64,000 nucleotides of DNA from CALMEC01 sp031366605 (GCA_031366605.1 JANLOO010000023.1:62001-126000); one strand, 5' to 3'. Shown: positions 27,082-36,096, numbered from the stretch's first letter. Made by a program: numbers and translations. Notes: generated from the letters alone by a model not told the origin.

Positions 27082-27694
27082 CCGACACGACGACCACGAG
27101 CCGGTCACGCCGCGCAGCCTCGGGCTGACCGGCGGGATCGGCTCGGGCAAGTCGGCCGCGCTCGAGGAGTTCCGTCGGCTCGGCGCGGCGGTGCTCTCCA
27201 GCGACGAGGTGGTCCACGCCATCTACGCCGACACGGTCGTGATCGACGCCGTGTGTCGGCGCTTTGGGCCCGCGGCGCTGACGGCCGACGGTCACGTGGA
27301 TCGCACGGCGTTGGGCGCACTCGCGTTCGCCGAGCCGGACGGCATGGCGTTTTTGGAGCAGCTGGTGCATCCCCGGGTGGGTGCGGCCCGGGAGGCATGG
27401 CAGGACGCCCAGCGGCGCCGGAGCCCGCGACCGCCGCTTCTCGTGTGCGAGGTACCGCTGCTCTATGAGGCGGGCCTCGTGGACGCGTTCGACGCGGTGC
27501 TCGTGGTCACCGCGTCGCAATCGATTCGCCGCGACCGCGTCACGGCCCGCGGGCAGGACTTCTCCGCTCGCAGCGGGCGTCAGATGACCGAGGACGACAA
27601 GATCAAGCGGGCCGACCGCTACCTTGTCAACGACGGGTCGATGGCACAGCTTGAGGAGTGGGTCGCGGAGCGCTTCGAGGAATACCGCACATGA
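27017..27694 (+). CDS. coaE: Dephospho-CoA kinase
   Basis: It phosphorylates dephospho-CoA, the last step of coenzyme A synthesis. The P-loop LGLTGGIGSGKSAALEEF, the DADxx-like SSDEVVHAIYAD, VCEVPLLYEAGL and the base-binding region SRRDR-like SIRRDRVTARG are all present; the core is about 195 residues, normal for CoaE. The start is unclear: no ATG or GTG lies between the P-loop and TTG 27017, which sits 65 bases inside rpsA; CTG 27038 is the other candidate. 225 residues from the TTG. The stop overlaps the transglycosylase start (ATGA). The pan genes elsewhere in the window feed the same pathway. Confidence 0.92.
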   Translation: MQTRPARLTRPHPRQPWGPTPSRHDDHEPVTPRSLGLTGGIGSGKSAALEEFRRLGAAVLSSDEVVHAIYADTVVIDAVCRRFGPAALTADGHVDRTALGALAFAEPDGMAFLEQLVHPRVGAAREAWQDAQRRRSPRPPLLVCEVPLLYEAGLVDAFDAVLVVTASQSIRRDRVTARGQDFSARSGRQMTEDDKIKRADRYLVNDGSMAQLEEWVAERFEEYRT

Positions 27695-28314
27695 CGACTG
27701 CAATTGCCGGTCGGGCCGGTCATCTGCGTCGACGTCGCCACACGAGCGGGGCACTTGTGGCAGGGCTCGTCGCGCTGCTGGCGCTGAGCACGCTCATCGT
27801 GCATCTGACGATGCCGTCCTGGTACGCCCGGTGGTGGTACCCGATGGAACACGGACCATCGATCACGGCCGAGGCCGCCGCCACGGGTGTGGCGCCGGAT
27901 CTGATCGCCGCGGTGATCTACCGCGAGAGCAAGTACGCCGAGAACGCGCGATCCGATCATGGTGCCGTCGGGCTCATGCAGGTGCTTCCGGAGACCGCGC
28001 AGTGGATTCACAGGCAGTCCGCCGCCCCGGCTGCCGAGCCCGAGCGCCTCGCGGAACCCGCGGTCAACATCGCGTACGGCGCCTGGTACCTGCAGTACCT
28101 CACTGACAAGTACGGACGCGAGGACCTGGCGCTCGCGGCCTACAACGGCGGTGAGACCAACCTGCAGCAATGGATCGCCACGGCTCGGCGAGCGGGGCAT
28201 CCGCTGACGATCGCCGAGATCCCGTTCGGTGAGACCCGCCGCTTCGTCAGCGCGGTCCACGATGCCCGATCGGTCTACCGGCGAGCCTGGCCAGGGGCGC
28301 TCGGGCTTCGATGA
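27691..28314 (+). CDS. Membrane-anchored lytic transglycosylase (SLT family)
   Basis: 207 residues. ATG 27691 overlaps the coaE stop. A basic N-terminus and one membrane anchor (about 28-48, GALVAGLVALLALSTLIVHL) place the enzyme outside the membrane. The SLT domain (about 65-195) has the catalytic Glu in IYRESKYAENARS, GAVGLMQVLPETA, the AYGAWYLQYL segment and ALAAYNGGE. It cleaves peptidoglycan glycan strands. The order rpsA-coaE-SLT-uvrB seems conserved in a deep actinobacterial group, from memory. A strong hairpin ends the operon. Confidence 0.93.
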   Translation: MTTAIAGRAGHLRRRRHTSGALVAGLVALLALSTLIVHLTMPSWYARWWYPMEHGPSITAEAAATGVAPDLIAAVIYRESKYAENARSDHGAVGLMQVLPETAQWIHRQSAAPAAEPERLAEPAVNIAYGAWYLQYLTDKYGREDLALAAYNGGETNLQQWIATARRAGHPLTIAEIPFGETRRFVSAVHDARSVYRRAWPGALGLR

Positions 28315-28336
28315 TCCGGTTGGACGCGCGTGAGGT

Positions 28337-28367
28337 GACGGCCCCGCGTCCCGGTCGCGGGGCCGTC
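28337..28367 (+). terminator. Hairpin terminator after the rpsA-coaE-SLT operon
   Basis: Perfect 12-bp stem GACGGCCCCGCG / CGCGGGGCCGTC with a 7-base loop, 22 bases after the transglycosylase stop. No T-run follows. Confidence 0.75.
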
Positions 28368-28598
28368 GGTGCCCCCCAATGAGCAATCAATGAGGCGCAC
28401 GGACGAGCGTAGCCGATCCGAAGGTCCTCGGACACCTGGCCAAAGGGTTAGGGTCCGTCAGGAATAACTCGTGCGACGGGCGACGAGCGAAAATCGCGGC
28501 AGACGGTGTGCCGCCGTCAAACGGTCCAGTGTTTCCTTGACGGATCCTTCGTCCTGGCACGTTGGCTCGACCACCCGGCCCTGGGGATCGGGGTCCAC

Positions 28599-28604
28599 TA
28601 CCAT
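28599..28604 (+). promoter_or_regulatory. Candidate -10 of uvrB (leaderless)
   Basis: TACCAT ends 7 bases before GTG 28612. No obvious LexA box is visible nearby. Confidence 0.5.
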
Positions 28605-28611
28605 CGGTGGG

Positions 28612-30681
28612 GTGTCGACCTTCGCCCTTGCGTCCAACTATCAGCCGACGGGGGATCAACCCGAGGCCATCGCAGGGTTGCTGCAGGGTTTGGAGGCCGG
28701 CGAGCGGTACCAGACACTGCTGGGCGTCACGGGTTCGGGCAAGACGTTCACGATGGCCAATCTGATCGCGCAGACCGGCCGGCCGGCCCTGGTGATCGCC
28801 CACAACAAGACACTCGCGGCCCAGCTGTGCAACGAGTTCCGGGAGTACCTGCCCGACAGCGCGGTGGAGTACTTCGTCAGCTACTACGACTACTACCAGC
28901 CCGAGGCCTACCTGCCGGCGACCGATACCTACATCGAGAAAGACTCGTCGATCAACGACGAGATCGACCGGCTCCGCCAAGCCGACACCAGCGCGTTGCT
29001 CGCACGGCGCGACTTGGTCATCGTCGCGTCGGTCAGCTGCATCTACGGCATCGGGTCACCCGACGCGTACCGTGATCGGCTGCTCTTGCTCAACGTCGGC
29101 GAGGAACATCGGCGCGACGACATCTTCCGCAAGCTGGTCGAGGTGCAGTATCAGCGCAACGACATGGTGCTGGAGCGCGGTCGGTTCCGCGTGCGCGGCG
29201 ACGTGTTCGAGGTCCAGCCCGCCAACATGGAGACTGCGTACCGCGTCTCGATGTTCGGCGACGAGGTGGAGTCGATCGACCATTTCGACGTCCTGACCGG
29301 CGAAGTTCTCGAATCGGTCGATCACGTGGGCATCTGGCCGGCGACCCACTACATCACTCCGCCGGCGACCGTCCAACGGGCGTTGCGGGAGATCCGGGAC
29401 GAACTCGAGGTACGCGCCAAAGAACTGGATCGCGACGGCAAGCTTGTCGAGGCCCACCGCATTCGTCAGCGCACCGAGTACGACATGGAGATGATGCGCG
29501 AGCTGGGCTTCTGCAACGGCATCGAGAACTACTCGCGCATTCTGGACGGGCGCCGACCGGGGTCGGCACCCAGCACCTTGGTCGATTTCTTCCCCAAGGA
29601 TTTCTTGTGCCTGATCGACGAGTCGCACAACACCGTGCCGCAGCTGCGCGGCATGTTCGAGGGTGACTCGTCGCGCAAGGGCTCGTTGATCGAGCACGGG
29701 TTCCGCTTGCCATCGGCGGCCGACAACCGTCCGCTCAAGCTCAACGAATTCTTGGAGCGGGTGGGGCAGGTCGTGTTCGTGTCGGCGACTCCAGGGGAGT
29801 TCGAGCGGCGCAACGCCAGCCGTATCGTCGAGCAGATCATCCGTCCGACCGGCCTCGTCGACCCGCAGATCGACGTGCGCCCCACCCGCAACCAGATCGA
29901 CGATCTGATGAACGAGATTCGCGACCGGGTGGAGCGTGACGAGCGCACGTTGGTCACCACGCTCACCAAGAAGATGGCCGAGGACCTGACCGAGTACCTG
30001 GTCGAGGGCGGCTTCAAGGTCAGGTACCTGCACTCCGAGGTCGATACGATCGAGCGCATCCGCATCATCCGCGACCTGCGTCTGGGTGAGTTCGATGTCC
30101 TCGTGGGGGTCAACCTGCTTCGCGAGGGGCTGGACCTCCCCGAGGTGACGCTCGTGGCGATCTTGGATGCCGACAAAGAGGGGTTTCTGCGTGGCACCAC
30201 CGCCTTGATCCAGACGATCGGGCGCGCCGCCCGGCACGTCCGCGGGCGGGTGGTCATGTACGCCGATCGTGAAACCGACGCCATGCGCACGGCGATCGGT
30301 GAGACCGATCGGCGCCGGGCCATCCAGATCGCGTACAACGAGGAGCATGGCATCACGCCCGAGTCGATCGTCAAGGGCGTCAGCGACATCGCGGAGTTCC
30401 TAGGCCTGCATGGCGGTCCGGCACAATCACGGCGCACCAAGGCCAAAGAGTTGGCACAGAGCGACGCGACCAATGAGGAGCTGGAGCGCGAAGTCGTGGT
30501 GATCGAGGAGGAGATGTTCCAAGCGTCCGAGGAACTGCGGTTCGAACGTGCGGCCGAGCTGCGTGACGCGCTCAAAGAAATTCGACGCGAGTTGGACGAC
30601 CGACGGGGGATGTCCCGGGCGCCGCGGACCGCGCCGACCCCGGCCAAGCGCGGCCGCAGATCGGGAAGCCACAAGCGGTGA
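28612..30681 (+). CDS. uvrB: Excinuclease ABC subunit B
   Basis: 689 residues from GTG 28612, placed 7 bases after TACCAT; the longer upstream frame has no signals. UvrB verifies damage in nucleotide-excision repair after loading by UvrA (encoded at 36.2 kb). Visible: Walker A GVTGSGKTFTMA, the beta-hairpin region YYDYYQPEAYLP, the DEAD-like LIDESHN, helicase motifs V and VI (GVNLLREGLDLPEV; QTIGRAARHVRG) and a C-terminal UVR coiled region (EEEMFQASEELRFERAAELR) that binds UvrC. Length is typical. The stop overlaps the next small gene. Confidence 0.97.
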   Translation: MSTFALASNYQPTGDQPEAIAGLLQGLEAGERYQTLLGVTGSGKTFTMANLIAQTGRPALVIAHNKTLAAQLCNEFREYLPDSAVEYFVSYYDYYQPEAYLPATDTYIEKDSSINDEIDRLRQADTSALLARRDLVIVASVSCIYGIGSPDAYRDRLLLLNVGEEHRRDDIFRKLVEVQYQRNDMVLERGRFRVRGDVFEVQPANMETAYRVSMFGDEVESIDHFDVLTGEVLESVDHVGIWPATHYITPPATVQRALREIRDELEVRAKELDRDGKLVEAHRIRQRTEYDMEMMRELGFCNGIENYSRILDGRRPGSAPSTLVDFFPKDFLCLIDESHNTVPQLRGMFEGDSSRKGSLIEHGFRLPSAADNRPLKLNEFLERVGQVVFVSATPGEFERRNASRIVEQIIRPTGLVDPQIDVRPTRNQIDDLMNEIRDRVERDERTLVTTLTKKMAEDLTEYLVEGGFKVRYLHSEVDTIERIRIIRDLRLGEFDVLVGVNLLREGLDLPEVTLVAILDADKEGFLRGTTALIQTIGRAARHVRGRVVMYADRETDAMRTAIGETDRRRAIQIAYNEEHGITPESIVKGVSDIAEFLGLHGGPAQSRRTKAKELAQSDATNEELEREVVVIEEEMFQASEELRFERAAELRDALKEIRRELDDRRGMSRAPRTAPTPAKRGRRSGSHKR

Positions 30682-30941
30682 GCCCCGACCGGCCCGGCCC
30701 GAACGTGTGGGGAGACGACGACGTCGTGTTCCGAACGCTCGCCGCGCCGGGCTTGGAGGAAGACGACCTGTTCGCGGTGCGATCGAGCCTGCCGGCGATG
30801 GGTGCGCTCTGGGGCGACGGGTTGCCGTCGACGTTCCCTCCGGCTCATCAGGAACTGGACGACGAATCCGAACGTCGCCGACGTCACGAAGAGCTGCTTC
30901 ACAAGTGGAATCCTTCGGACGACACGCCGACCGTGGAATAG
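30678..30941 (+). CDS. Small acidic protein co-translated with uvrB
   Basis: 87 residues. GTG 30678 forms a GTGA overlap with the uvrB stop. No domain is recognised. The chain is rich in Asp/Glu and Pro, with a helical, charged C-terminus (QELDDESERRRRHEELLHKW) and no hydrophobic segment. Coupling to uvrB suggests a DNA-repair accessory role, but nothing in the sequence shows it. Confidence 0.65.
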   Translation: MSPDRPGPNVWGDDDVVFRTLAAPGLEEDDLFAVRSSLPAMGALWGDGLPSTFPPAHQELDDESERRRRHEELLHKWNPSDDTPTVE

Positions 30942-31063
30942 TCAATCCATCGAGCCGGTGTTCTCCCGACGTGTCGAGCGTTCCGGAGTGGGCTGCACGG
31001 ACGTTTCGAACCCCGCCGGAAAGCGAGGCGTGATGCAAGGGGGCAGCCCTCAGCCAGTGCTGG

Positions 31064-31450
31064 TCAAAGCGTGACCCACTCGGTGGCGATGCCGGTGCCC
31101 TCGGTCCCCGAGGGATCCTCGAACAGCAGGCTGATGGGGCCGGGGGCCAGGTCGGTGAACGAGAACCGGGCGTCCCGATCGAGGGCGGCCTCAGGATGCA
31201 TGGTGCGACGCAGGTGGACGACGACTGGCCGGCTCGGGGCGGGTCGGATGAATCCGTCCACGTGCAGGCCGTGGGCATCTGTCGTCGCTTCGAGCACCAC
31301 GATCAGCCCCTCGGTGGCGAACACGACGACACGCAGCGCCGGCGCCTCGGGGTGACCCCAGCCGGTGTCCGCGACGACACGGGCCGGCCCGGCGGATGCG
31401 GCCTGTCGTGAAAGCGCGGCGAACTCGGGTGCCCGGTCATTCCCGTCCAT
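31064..31450 (-). CDS. Hypothetical beta-rich protein paired with an ECF sigma factor
   Basis: 128 residues from ATG 31450, preceded by GGAGGT at 6 bases; an ATG 12 codons upstream lacks a ribosome-binding site. The N-terminal 35 residues are helical. The rest alternates short hydrophobic strands (RVVVFATEGLIVVLEATTDA; VVVHLRRTMH; ISLLFEDPSG), suggesting a beta-sandwich similar to regulatory domains of carboxypeptidase type. It follows the ECF sigma gene on the same strand after 82 bases, so it is probably its partner. There is no membrane segment, unlike the sigma partner at 0.2-1.0 kb. Confidence 0.6.
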   Translation of the reverse strand: MDGNDRAPEFAALSRQAASAGPARVVADTGWGHPEAPALRVVVFATEGLIVVLEATTDAHGLHVDGFIRPAPSRPVVVHLRRTMHPEAALDRDARFSFTDLAPGPISLLFEDPSGTEGTGIATEWVTL

Positions 31451-31532
31451 TCCCACACCTCCAGCACGATCGGCGGGGAGGCTCATCGACCGAGGTCGTG
31501 GTCGGTCTCACCACCCAGCGCGGTTGACGATG

Positions 31533-32141
31533 TCACGACGAAGAGGAGGCTGCGGGTGCGTCTGAGACACCGACCTCGCGCAAGGCCCGCTCCAGTTTGT
31601 CGAGGACACGCCGTCGGATGGGCCCGATGCTGCTGACAGCGATGCCGTGTCGGGCCTCGATCTGCTTGTAGCTGGCGTCGGGGTCATCCAAGAACGCGGC
31701 GAGCAAGCGCCGGCCGGTCGGGCTCAGCTCGTCCATGACACCCCCGATGGCCATTGCCAGGTGGCGACGCATCAGGCCACTGTCGACGTCGGGCTCGACA
31801 CCGACCGCGTCCGGCACGAGTTCGATCTCGACCAGTCGCGATCGGTGTCGGGCATGCGCGATCCTGAGCGCCTCCCGGTAGGCGGTGGTGCGAAGCCACG
31901 AGGAGATTGCATCGGGGTTGCGCAACCGGTGGATGTCATCGACGAAGCGCAGCCAGGTGGTCGCGGCGGCGTCCTCGTAGTCATCCGGTGAGAGCCCACG
32001 AATCCGCCGCACCCCGTGTCGGACGATGTTGTCGTGGCGTGCGACGAGGCTCCTCCATGCCTCCTCGTCGCCGCCGCGGGCGGCTGCGACCAGCTGCGCC
32101 GCCTGGCTCGGGCGGGCCTCCAACCTCGCCAAGTCGTACAC
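31533..32141 (-). CDS. RNA polymerase sigma factor, ECF
   Basis: 202 residues from GTG 32141, with GGGGAGG 5 bases upstream. Region 2 covers about 18-95 (DYEDAAATTWLRFVDDIHRL, then NPDAISSWLRTTAYREALR). Region 4 covers about 135-190 with the helix-turn-helix DASYKQIEARHGIAVSSIG. A Ser-rich tail ends the protein. Its downstream partner is a small beta-rich protein rather than a membrane anti-sigma factor, resembling sigma factors of actinobacteria that are not controlled by a classical anti-sigma; inference. Confidence 0.88.
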   Translation of the reverse strand: MYDLARLEARPSQAAQLVAAARGGDEEAWRSLVARHDNIVRHGVRRIRGLSPDDYEDAAATTWLRFVDDIHRLRNPDAISSWLRTTAYREALRIAHARHRSRLVEIELVPDAVGVEPDVDSGLMRRHLAMAIGGVMDELSPTGRRLLAAFLDDPDASYKQIEARHGIAVSSIGPIRRRVLDKLERALREVGVSDAPAASSSS

Positions 32142-32286
32142 GACATCCTCCCCTGAGGAGTGGTCTCCGTGAAGGCCATTCTTGGTCGTGCGCGATCACC
32201 CGCGCCACCACCCCTAGGGGTGGGCGTGTCACACCTGTTCGCACCTGCCCGTTCTCGGCGCCAACGCCGCCGGGCGGGCCGGTCTG

Positions 32287-33156
32287 TCAGCCGAGGCGGC
32301 CGCGGGGCACCCTGGCCAGGTTGGAGACATCCTCGCCTCCGAGGCCCGCATCGGTCAGTGCGGCCTCCTGGGTCGCGATCAGGTCGGTGATGGCCATCGG
32401 GACGCCCAGGCGCTCGGCTTCGGCGAGCGCGATGCGCAGGTCTTTCAGGTGGAGTTCGACCCTGAAGCCCAAGGGGTAGTCATCCGCGATGACGTTCTTG
32501 GAGCGGTTCTCGAGAACCCATGATTGGGCCGCGCCCGCCGAGAGGGCGGCGACGAGGGCGTCCATCGGCAGGCCCTCGTGTTCGCCCAGTACCAGTGCCT
32601 CGCCCAGCGTTGCGTACGTGCCGGCGATGACGACCTGGTTGACAGCTTTTGCGGCCTGACCGGCGCCCGGAGGACCCAGGTGGGTGATCGTCGTGCAGAA
32701 CGCTTGGATGGCCGGCTGCGCCTGCGCGACGTGTTCGGCCTCGCCACCGACAAACGCGGTGAGCGTGCCCTTTTGCGCCCCCTCGGACCCGCCCGAGACG
32801 GGGGCGTCGACTGCGCCGAGTCCACGTGCGGCAAGCTCGGATGCGAGCGCACGGGTGACTGCGGGCGAAATCGTCGAGCAGTCGACGAGCACCGCTCCCA
32901 GCGTCATGCCCTCGGCTGCGCCACCCGTCCCCAGCACGACCTGCTCGACATCCGGTGAATCCGAGACACAGGTGAACACGACCTCGGCACCGGCGGCGGC
33001 TTCGGCAGGAGTGCCCGCCCACTGAGCGCCCAACGCGAGGAGCGGGCCCTCGCGACCCTGCGTGCGGTTGTGCACGACCACGTTGTGGCCCGCGCGTACA
33101 AGATGCGCGGCCATGGCCGCACCCATTGTTCCCAATCCGATCCAGGCGATTCGCAT
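32287..33156 (-). CDS. Beta-hydroxyacid dehydrogenase (3-hydroxyisobutyrate dehydrogenase family)
   Basis: 289 residues. NAD(P)-binding Rossmann motif WIGLGTMGAAMA at the N-terminus, the family loop VDCSTISP, substrate motif DAPVSGGSEGAQKGTL, and the catalytic Lys in AGQAAKAVNQ; the C-terminal all-helical domain is complete. It oxidises a short beta-hydroxyacid such as 3-hydroxyisobutyrate, tartronate semialdehyde or glyoxylate-related substrates; the sequence does not decide. Start ATG 33156 lies 6 bases after TAGGAT. It stands alone, without valine-catabolic neighbours. Confidence 0.92.
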   Translation of the reverse strand: MRIAWIGLGTMGAAMAAHLVRAGHNVVVHNRTQGREGPLLALGAQWAGTPAEAAAGAEVVFTCVSDSPDVEQVVLGTGGAAEGMTLGAVLVDCSTISPAVTRALASELAARGLGAVDAPVSGGSEGAQKGTLTAFVGGEAEHVAQAQPAIQAFCTTITHLGPPGAGQAAKAVNQVVIAGTYATLGEALVLGEHEGLPMDALVAALSAGAAQSWVLENRSKNVIADDYPLGFRVELHLKDLRIALAEAERLGVPMAITDLIATQEAALTDAGLGGEDVSNLARVPRGRLG

Positions 33157-33467
33157 CGCCGAATCCTATGGGCTCCCACGAGTATGGGTCAGACGGCTTG
33201 CAATGACTCGCGGATCGGCGACGGCACGATGATCAAGGGCATGCCTGCTGCATGATCACTGTGCACTCGACCCGCCAGTCGCGTGTGATCTCAATCGCAC
33301 GGTCAGGTCGAATTCGGGTCGCTTGAAGGCGATTCGGGGCAGCGTCAACGGCGCTGCAGCGCGTACGCAGACATGGCGAAAACGCTTTTCTCTCGCAGGG
33401 CGGGCGAGTCGGTGACGACTCTCTGAAGTATCGGCATGCCAGCCGAAAACCCAAGGCGTGTGGTCCC
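33157..33467. other. Intergenic stretch
   Basis: 311 bases. Apart from the -10 hexamer at 33163-33168 I see no gene, repeat or RNA. Confidence 0.4.
33163..33168 (-). promoter_or_regulatory. Candidate -10 of the hydroxyacid dehydrogenase gene (leaderless)
   Basis: TAGGAT on the minus strand, 6 bases before ATG 33156. Confidence 0.5.
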
Positions 33468-34580
33468 TCAGACCCCTGCGGACTCGGTCGCCGCGACGGT
33501 CATCGCCAGGTAGAGCGCATCGACAGGCACGCGAGCGCCGGGGTTCTCGAGCGCCGCGACCACCACCTCGAGGACCGGTCGGATTCGGTCCAAGGCGTTC
33601 CCGGCCGGGCCGGGATCCGGGTCGCGGCAGACCGACAACGCGAGCTCGAGGCTCTCCCGCGCCGATGCTGCCCGGTTCCGCACGACGTCCGCGAATGCCG
33701 TCGCGCAGTACGTGTAGAGCCGCATGAGCGAGCCGTCAATGGTCAGGGTCCGCGGACGCCGGGGGGTCGTCGGCGTCGCAGGGGCATCGTGGGCGAGGAC
33801 GCCCCGCATGGTTCCGCCCAACACGGCCCGCAACTCGGTGTCAGTCAGTCGGGCAGCGGCTGCGCACCGCAGCGTGACGGAGAGGCCCAACAGCGGTTGA
33901 CCGTAGGGAGCGTCCGAGCCGTAGACGATGCGTTCGATTGGGACGCGGGCGAACAGTTCGAGCAGATCGAGTGGCCCGAAGACCGAGGTGTCAAAGAACG
34001 CGGCGGGGTGGTCCGCAAGTCGTGTCGCGAAGATGCCCTGATCCGCGATGCCGCCATGCGCCAAGATGAGGGGAGCGCCGGGATGTCGCATCGCCACGTT
34101 GCAGAGGCCATCGGCGAGACGCCCTGAGCCGCGCCCCGCGTGGATCAGGATCGGCACACCCGCGTCTTCGGCAACGGCGAAGATCCCGTCGATGTCGGCC
34201 CCGTCGAACCCAAACGCCTGCGCCCGTGGATGGAGTTTGATCCCGCGGGCGCCGCGGGCCAGGCAGCGCTCGGCCTCGGCAACCGGGCCGTCCGCCGGGT
34301 CCAAGCGACAAAACGGAATGAGCCGACCTTGGGATGCGTCGGCCCACGTGAGCACCCGATCGTTCGGGACGCGATAGGCGGGAGCGCGTTCCGGATCGTG
34401 GAGTGGGAACACACACGCTTGGCGGACGTCGACCTGGTCGAGCTGCTGCAGCAACCTGGTCAGATCGAGTTTGTGGCCGTCCTCGTCGGTACCGAGGTGG
34501 GTGTGGGCATCGAGGATCTCGGCTGCGGGCGGCGTCAGCGCGCGCACCTCGTCTGCGAACTGCACAAGTTCGGGCCGCAT
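33468..34580 (-). CDS. Amidohydrolase-family metal-dependent hydrolase
   Basis: 370 residues from ATG 34580, 6 bases after TATCCT; the earlier in-frame start would lie inside the divergent gene. TIM-barrel hydrolase of the amidohydrolase-2 type: DAHTHLG (first metal pair), GIKLHPRAQAFGF, VPILIHAGRGSG, LILAHGG and YGSDAPYG (catalytic Asp) all sit in the expected order. A C-terminal helical extension of about 90 residues (LTIDGSLMRLYTYCATAFAD) is additional. It hydrolyses or decarboxylates an unknown substrate. It shares a 23-bp promoter gap with the sugar-kinase remnant. Confidence 0.88.
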   Translation of the reverse strand: MRPELVQFADEVRALTPPAAEILDAHTHLGTDEDGHKLDLTRLLQQLDQVDVRQACVFPLHDPERAPAYRVPNDRVLTWADASQGRLIPFCRLDPADGPVAEAERCLARGARGIKLHPRAQAFGFDGADIDGIFAVAEDAGVPILIHAGRGSGRLADGLCNVAMRHPGAPLILAHGGIADQGIFATRLADHPAAFFDTSVFGPLDLLELFARVPIERIVYGSDAPYGQPLLGLSVTLRCAAAARLTDTELRAVLGGTMRGVLAHDAPATPTTPRRPRTLTIDGSLMRLYTYCATAFADVVRNRAASARESLELALSVCRDPDPGPAGNALDRIRPVLEVVVAALENPGARVPVDALYLAMTVAATESAGV

Positions 34581-34586
34581 GGGCTC

Positions 34587-34596
34587 AGGATAGGGT
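34587..34596. promoter_or_regulatory. Bidirectional promoter with overlapping -10 hexamers
   Basis: Minus-strand TATCCT (34587-34592) is 6 bases from the amidohydrolase ATG at 34580. Plus-strand TAGGGT (34591-34596) is 7 bases from the kinase ATG at 34604. They share two bases inside a 23-bp gap, so the two transcripts should compete for one polymerase. Confidence 0.5.
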
Positions 34597-34603
34597 GTCG
34601 GGC

Positions 34604-35577
34604 ATGCCACTGGTCGCCGGGATCGATTCGTCCACACAGTCCGTCAAGGTCGTGGTGTGCGATGCAGAGAGCGGAGTGGTGGTTCGTGGGGGTCGGTCAC
34701 CCCATCCTGACGGCACCGAGTGTGAGCCGGAGACGTGGTGGGACGCGTTGGCCGCAGCCTCGGCAGGCCTGCTGGAGGGCGTCGAAGCGTTGGCGGTCGC
34801 GGGCCAGCAGCACGGGATGGTGGTGCTTGACGATGACGGTCAGGTCGTGCGCCCCGCGTTGCTGTGGAACGACACCGCTCGGCATCTGACGCCGCCGACC
34901 TGGTCCACGAGCTTGGCGGCGCACAGCCATGGGCCGATGCCGTCGGCAGCGTCCCGGTCGCGGCGTTCACCGTCACCAAATTGCGGTGGCTGGCGCGCGC
35001 CGAACCCGACCACGCGGCCCGGGTCGCGCGGGTGATGCTGCCGCACGACTGGCTCACATGGCGTTTGGCTGGGCGGCCTGAGGTGGCCACGACGGACCGG
35101 GGAGACGCCAGCGGCACGGGCTACTGGTCGCCGGCGACCGGGGAGTACCGCACGGATCTGTTGGTGCGTGCCTTCGGTCGCGAACTCGGCGTCCCGCGGG
35201 TCGCCGGGCCCGCAGAGGTGATCGGGGAGACCGGACAGGGCATCGCCCTTGCAGCCGGGACCGGGGACAACATGGCGGCGGCGCTCGGCCTCGGCCTCGA
35301 ATCCGGGGATATGGTGGTGTCGCTGGGCACTTCGGGCACGGCGTTCGCCGTGGCGGCATCGCCGAGCCATGACCCCTCTGGGCAGGTCGCTGGATTCGCC
35401 GATGCCACTGGTCGGTGGCTGCCCCTCGTGTGCACACTCAACGCGGCCCGGGTGCTCACCTCGACCGCAACGCTGCTTGGCGTCGATCTGGACGGGTTGA
35501 GCGACCTGGCCCTCGCGGCTCGTCCAGGGGCCGCAGGCCTGACGCTGCTGCCGTACCTGGACGGAGAGCGGACGCCC
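34604..35577 (+). pseudogene. Xylulokinase-like (FGGY) gene, frameshifted and 3'-truncated
   Basis: ATG 34604 opens an FGGY sugar kinase (VAGIDSSTQSVKVVVCD, AVAGQQHGMVVLDDDG, ALLWNDT). The frame is lost near 34876, where one C seems missing; the protein resumes in the next frame (SASDAADLVHELGG) and runs through DWLTWRLAG, TGDNMAAALGLGLESG and SLGTSGTAFAVA to YLDGERTP at about 35575. The last 140 or so residues of a normal kinase, with the adenine-binding part, are absent; sequence of an aldose-epimerase-like gene follows directly. A kinase of about 490 residues is therefore represented by about 325 in two frames. Inactive. Confidence 0.75.
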
Positions 35578-36096
35578 CGAACACGTGGGCCTGGCGATCG
35601 ACCTGGGCGCCGACTGGCCCTGGCCGGGCGAGGCAACCCTGGCGTGGCCGCTGGGGCCCGACTCGCTGCGGTCCGACTTGCGGTCAAGAGTGAAGGGACG
35701 CCGTTCCCGGCCGAGGTCGGTTGGCACCCGTGGTTTCGACGACGACTTGCCCGCGGCGGTGATCTGACGTGGAAGGCGGACGCCGTCTCGCTCCTGGAAC
35801 GGGGCGCGGACCACCTGCCCACAGGCCGCCGGCTCGACCCGACCCTGGTGTCGGGGCCATATGACGACGCGTTCGAGGTCCCCGATGGGCGGGTCGAGCT
35901 GCGGTGGCCTGGAGCGTTGAGGATGGAGTGCCAAAGCGATGTGCGCTGGTTCGTGGTGTTCGACGAGCTTTCGGACCTCGTCTGCATCGAACCTGAGACA
36001 GCGCCACCAGGCCTCAGCAGGAACGCGCCGCTGGTGCGACCGGGCTCACCCAGGAGCGCGAGCGTCACGTGGAGCTGGGATCGTGGTCCCGAATGA
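35578..36096 (+). pseudogene. Aldose 1-epimerase-like gene, 5'-truncated and frameshifted
   Basis: It follows the broken kinase without a gap. The first piece, GLAIDLGADWPWPGEATLAW and LGPDSLRSDL, reads in the frame of 35585. From about 35685 the frame changes to EGTPFPAEVGWHPWFRRRLA, continuing through DPTLVSGPYDDAFEV, FVVFDELSDLVCIEPETAPP to the stop at 36096. GWHPWF and the CIEPET motif are typical of galactose-mutarotase-like enzymes. The N-terminal third is missing. The kinase and the epimerase probably belonged to one pentose operon and were joined by an internal deletion. Confidence 0.65.
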
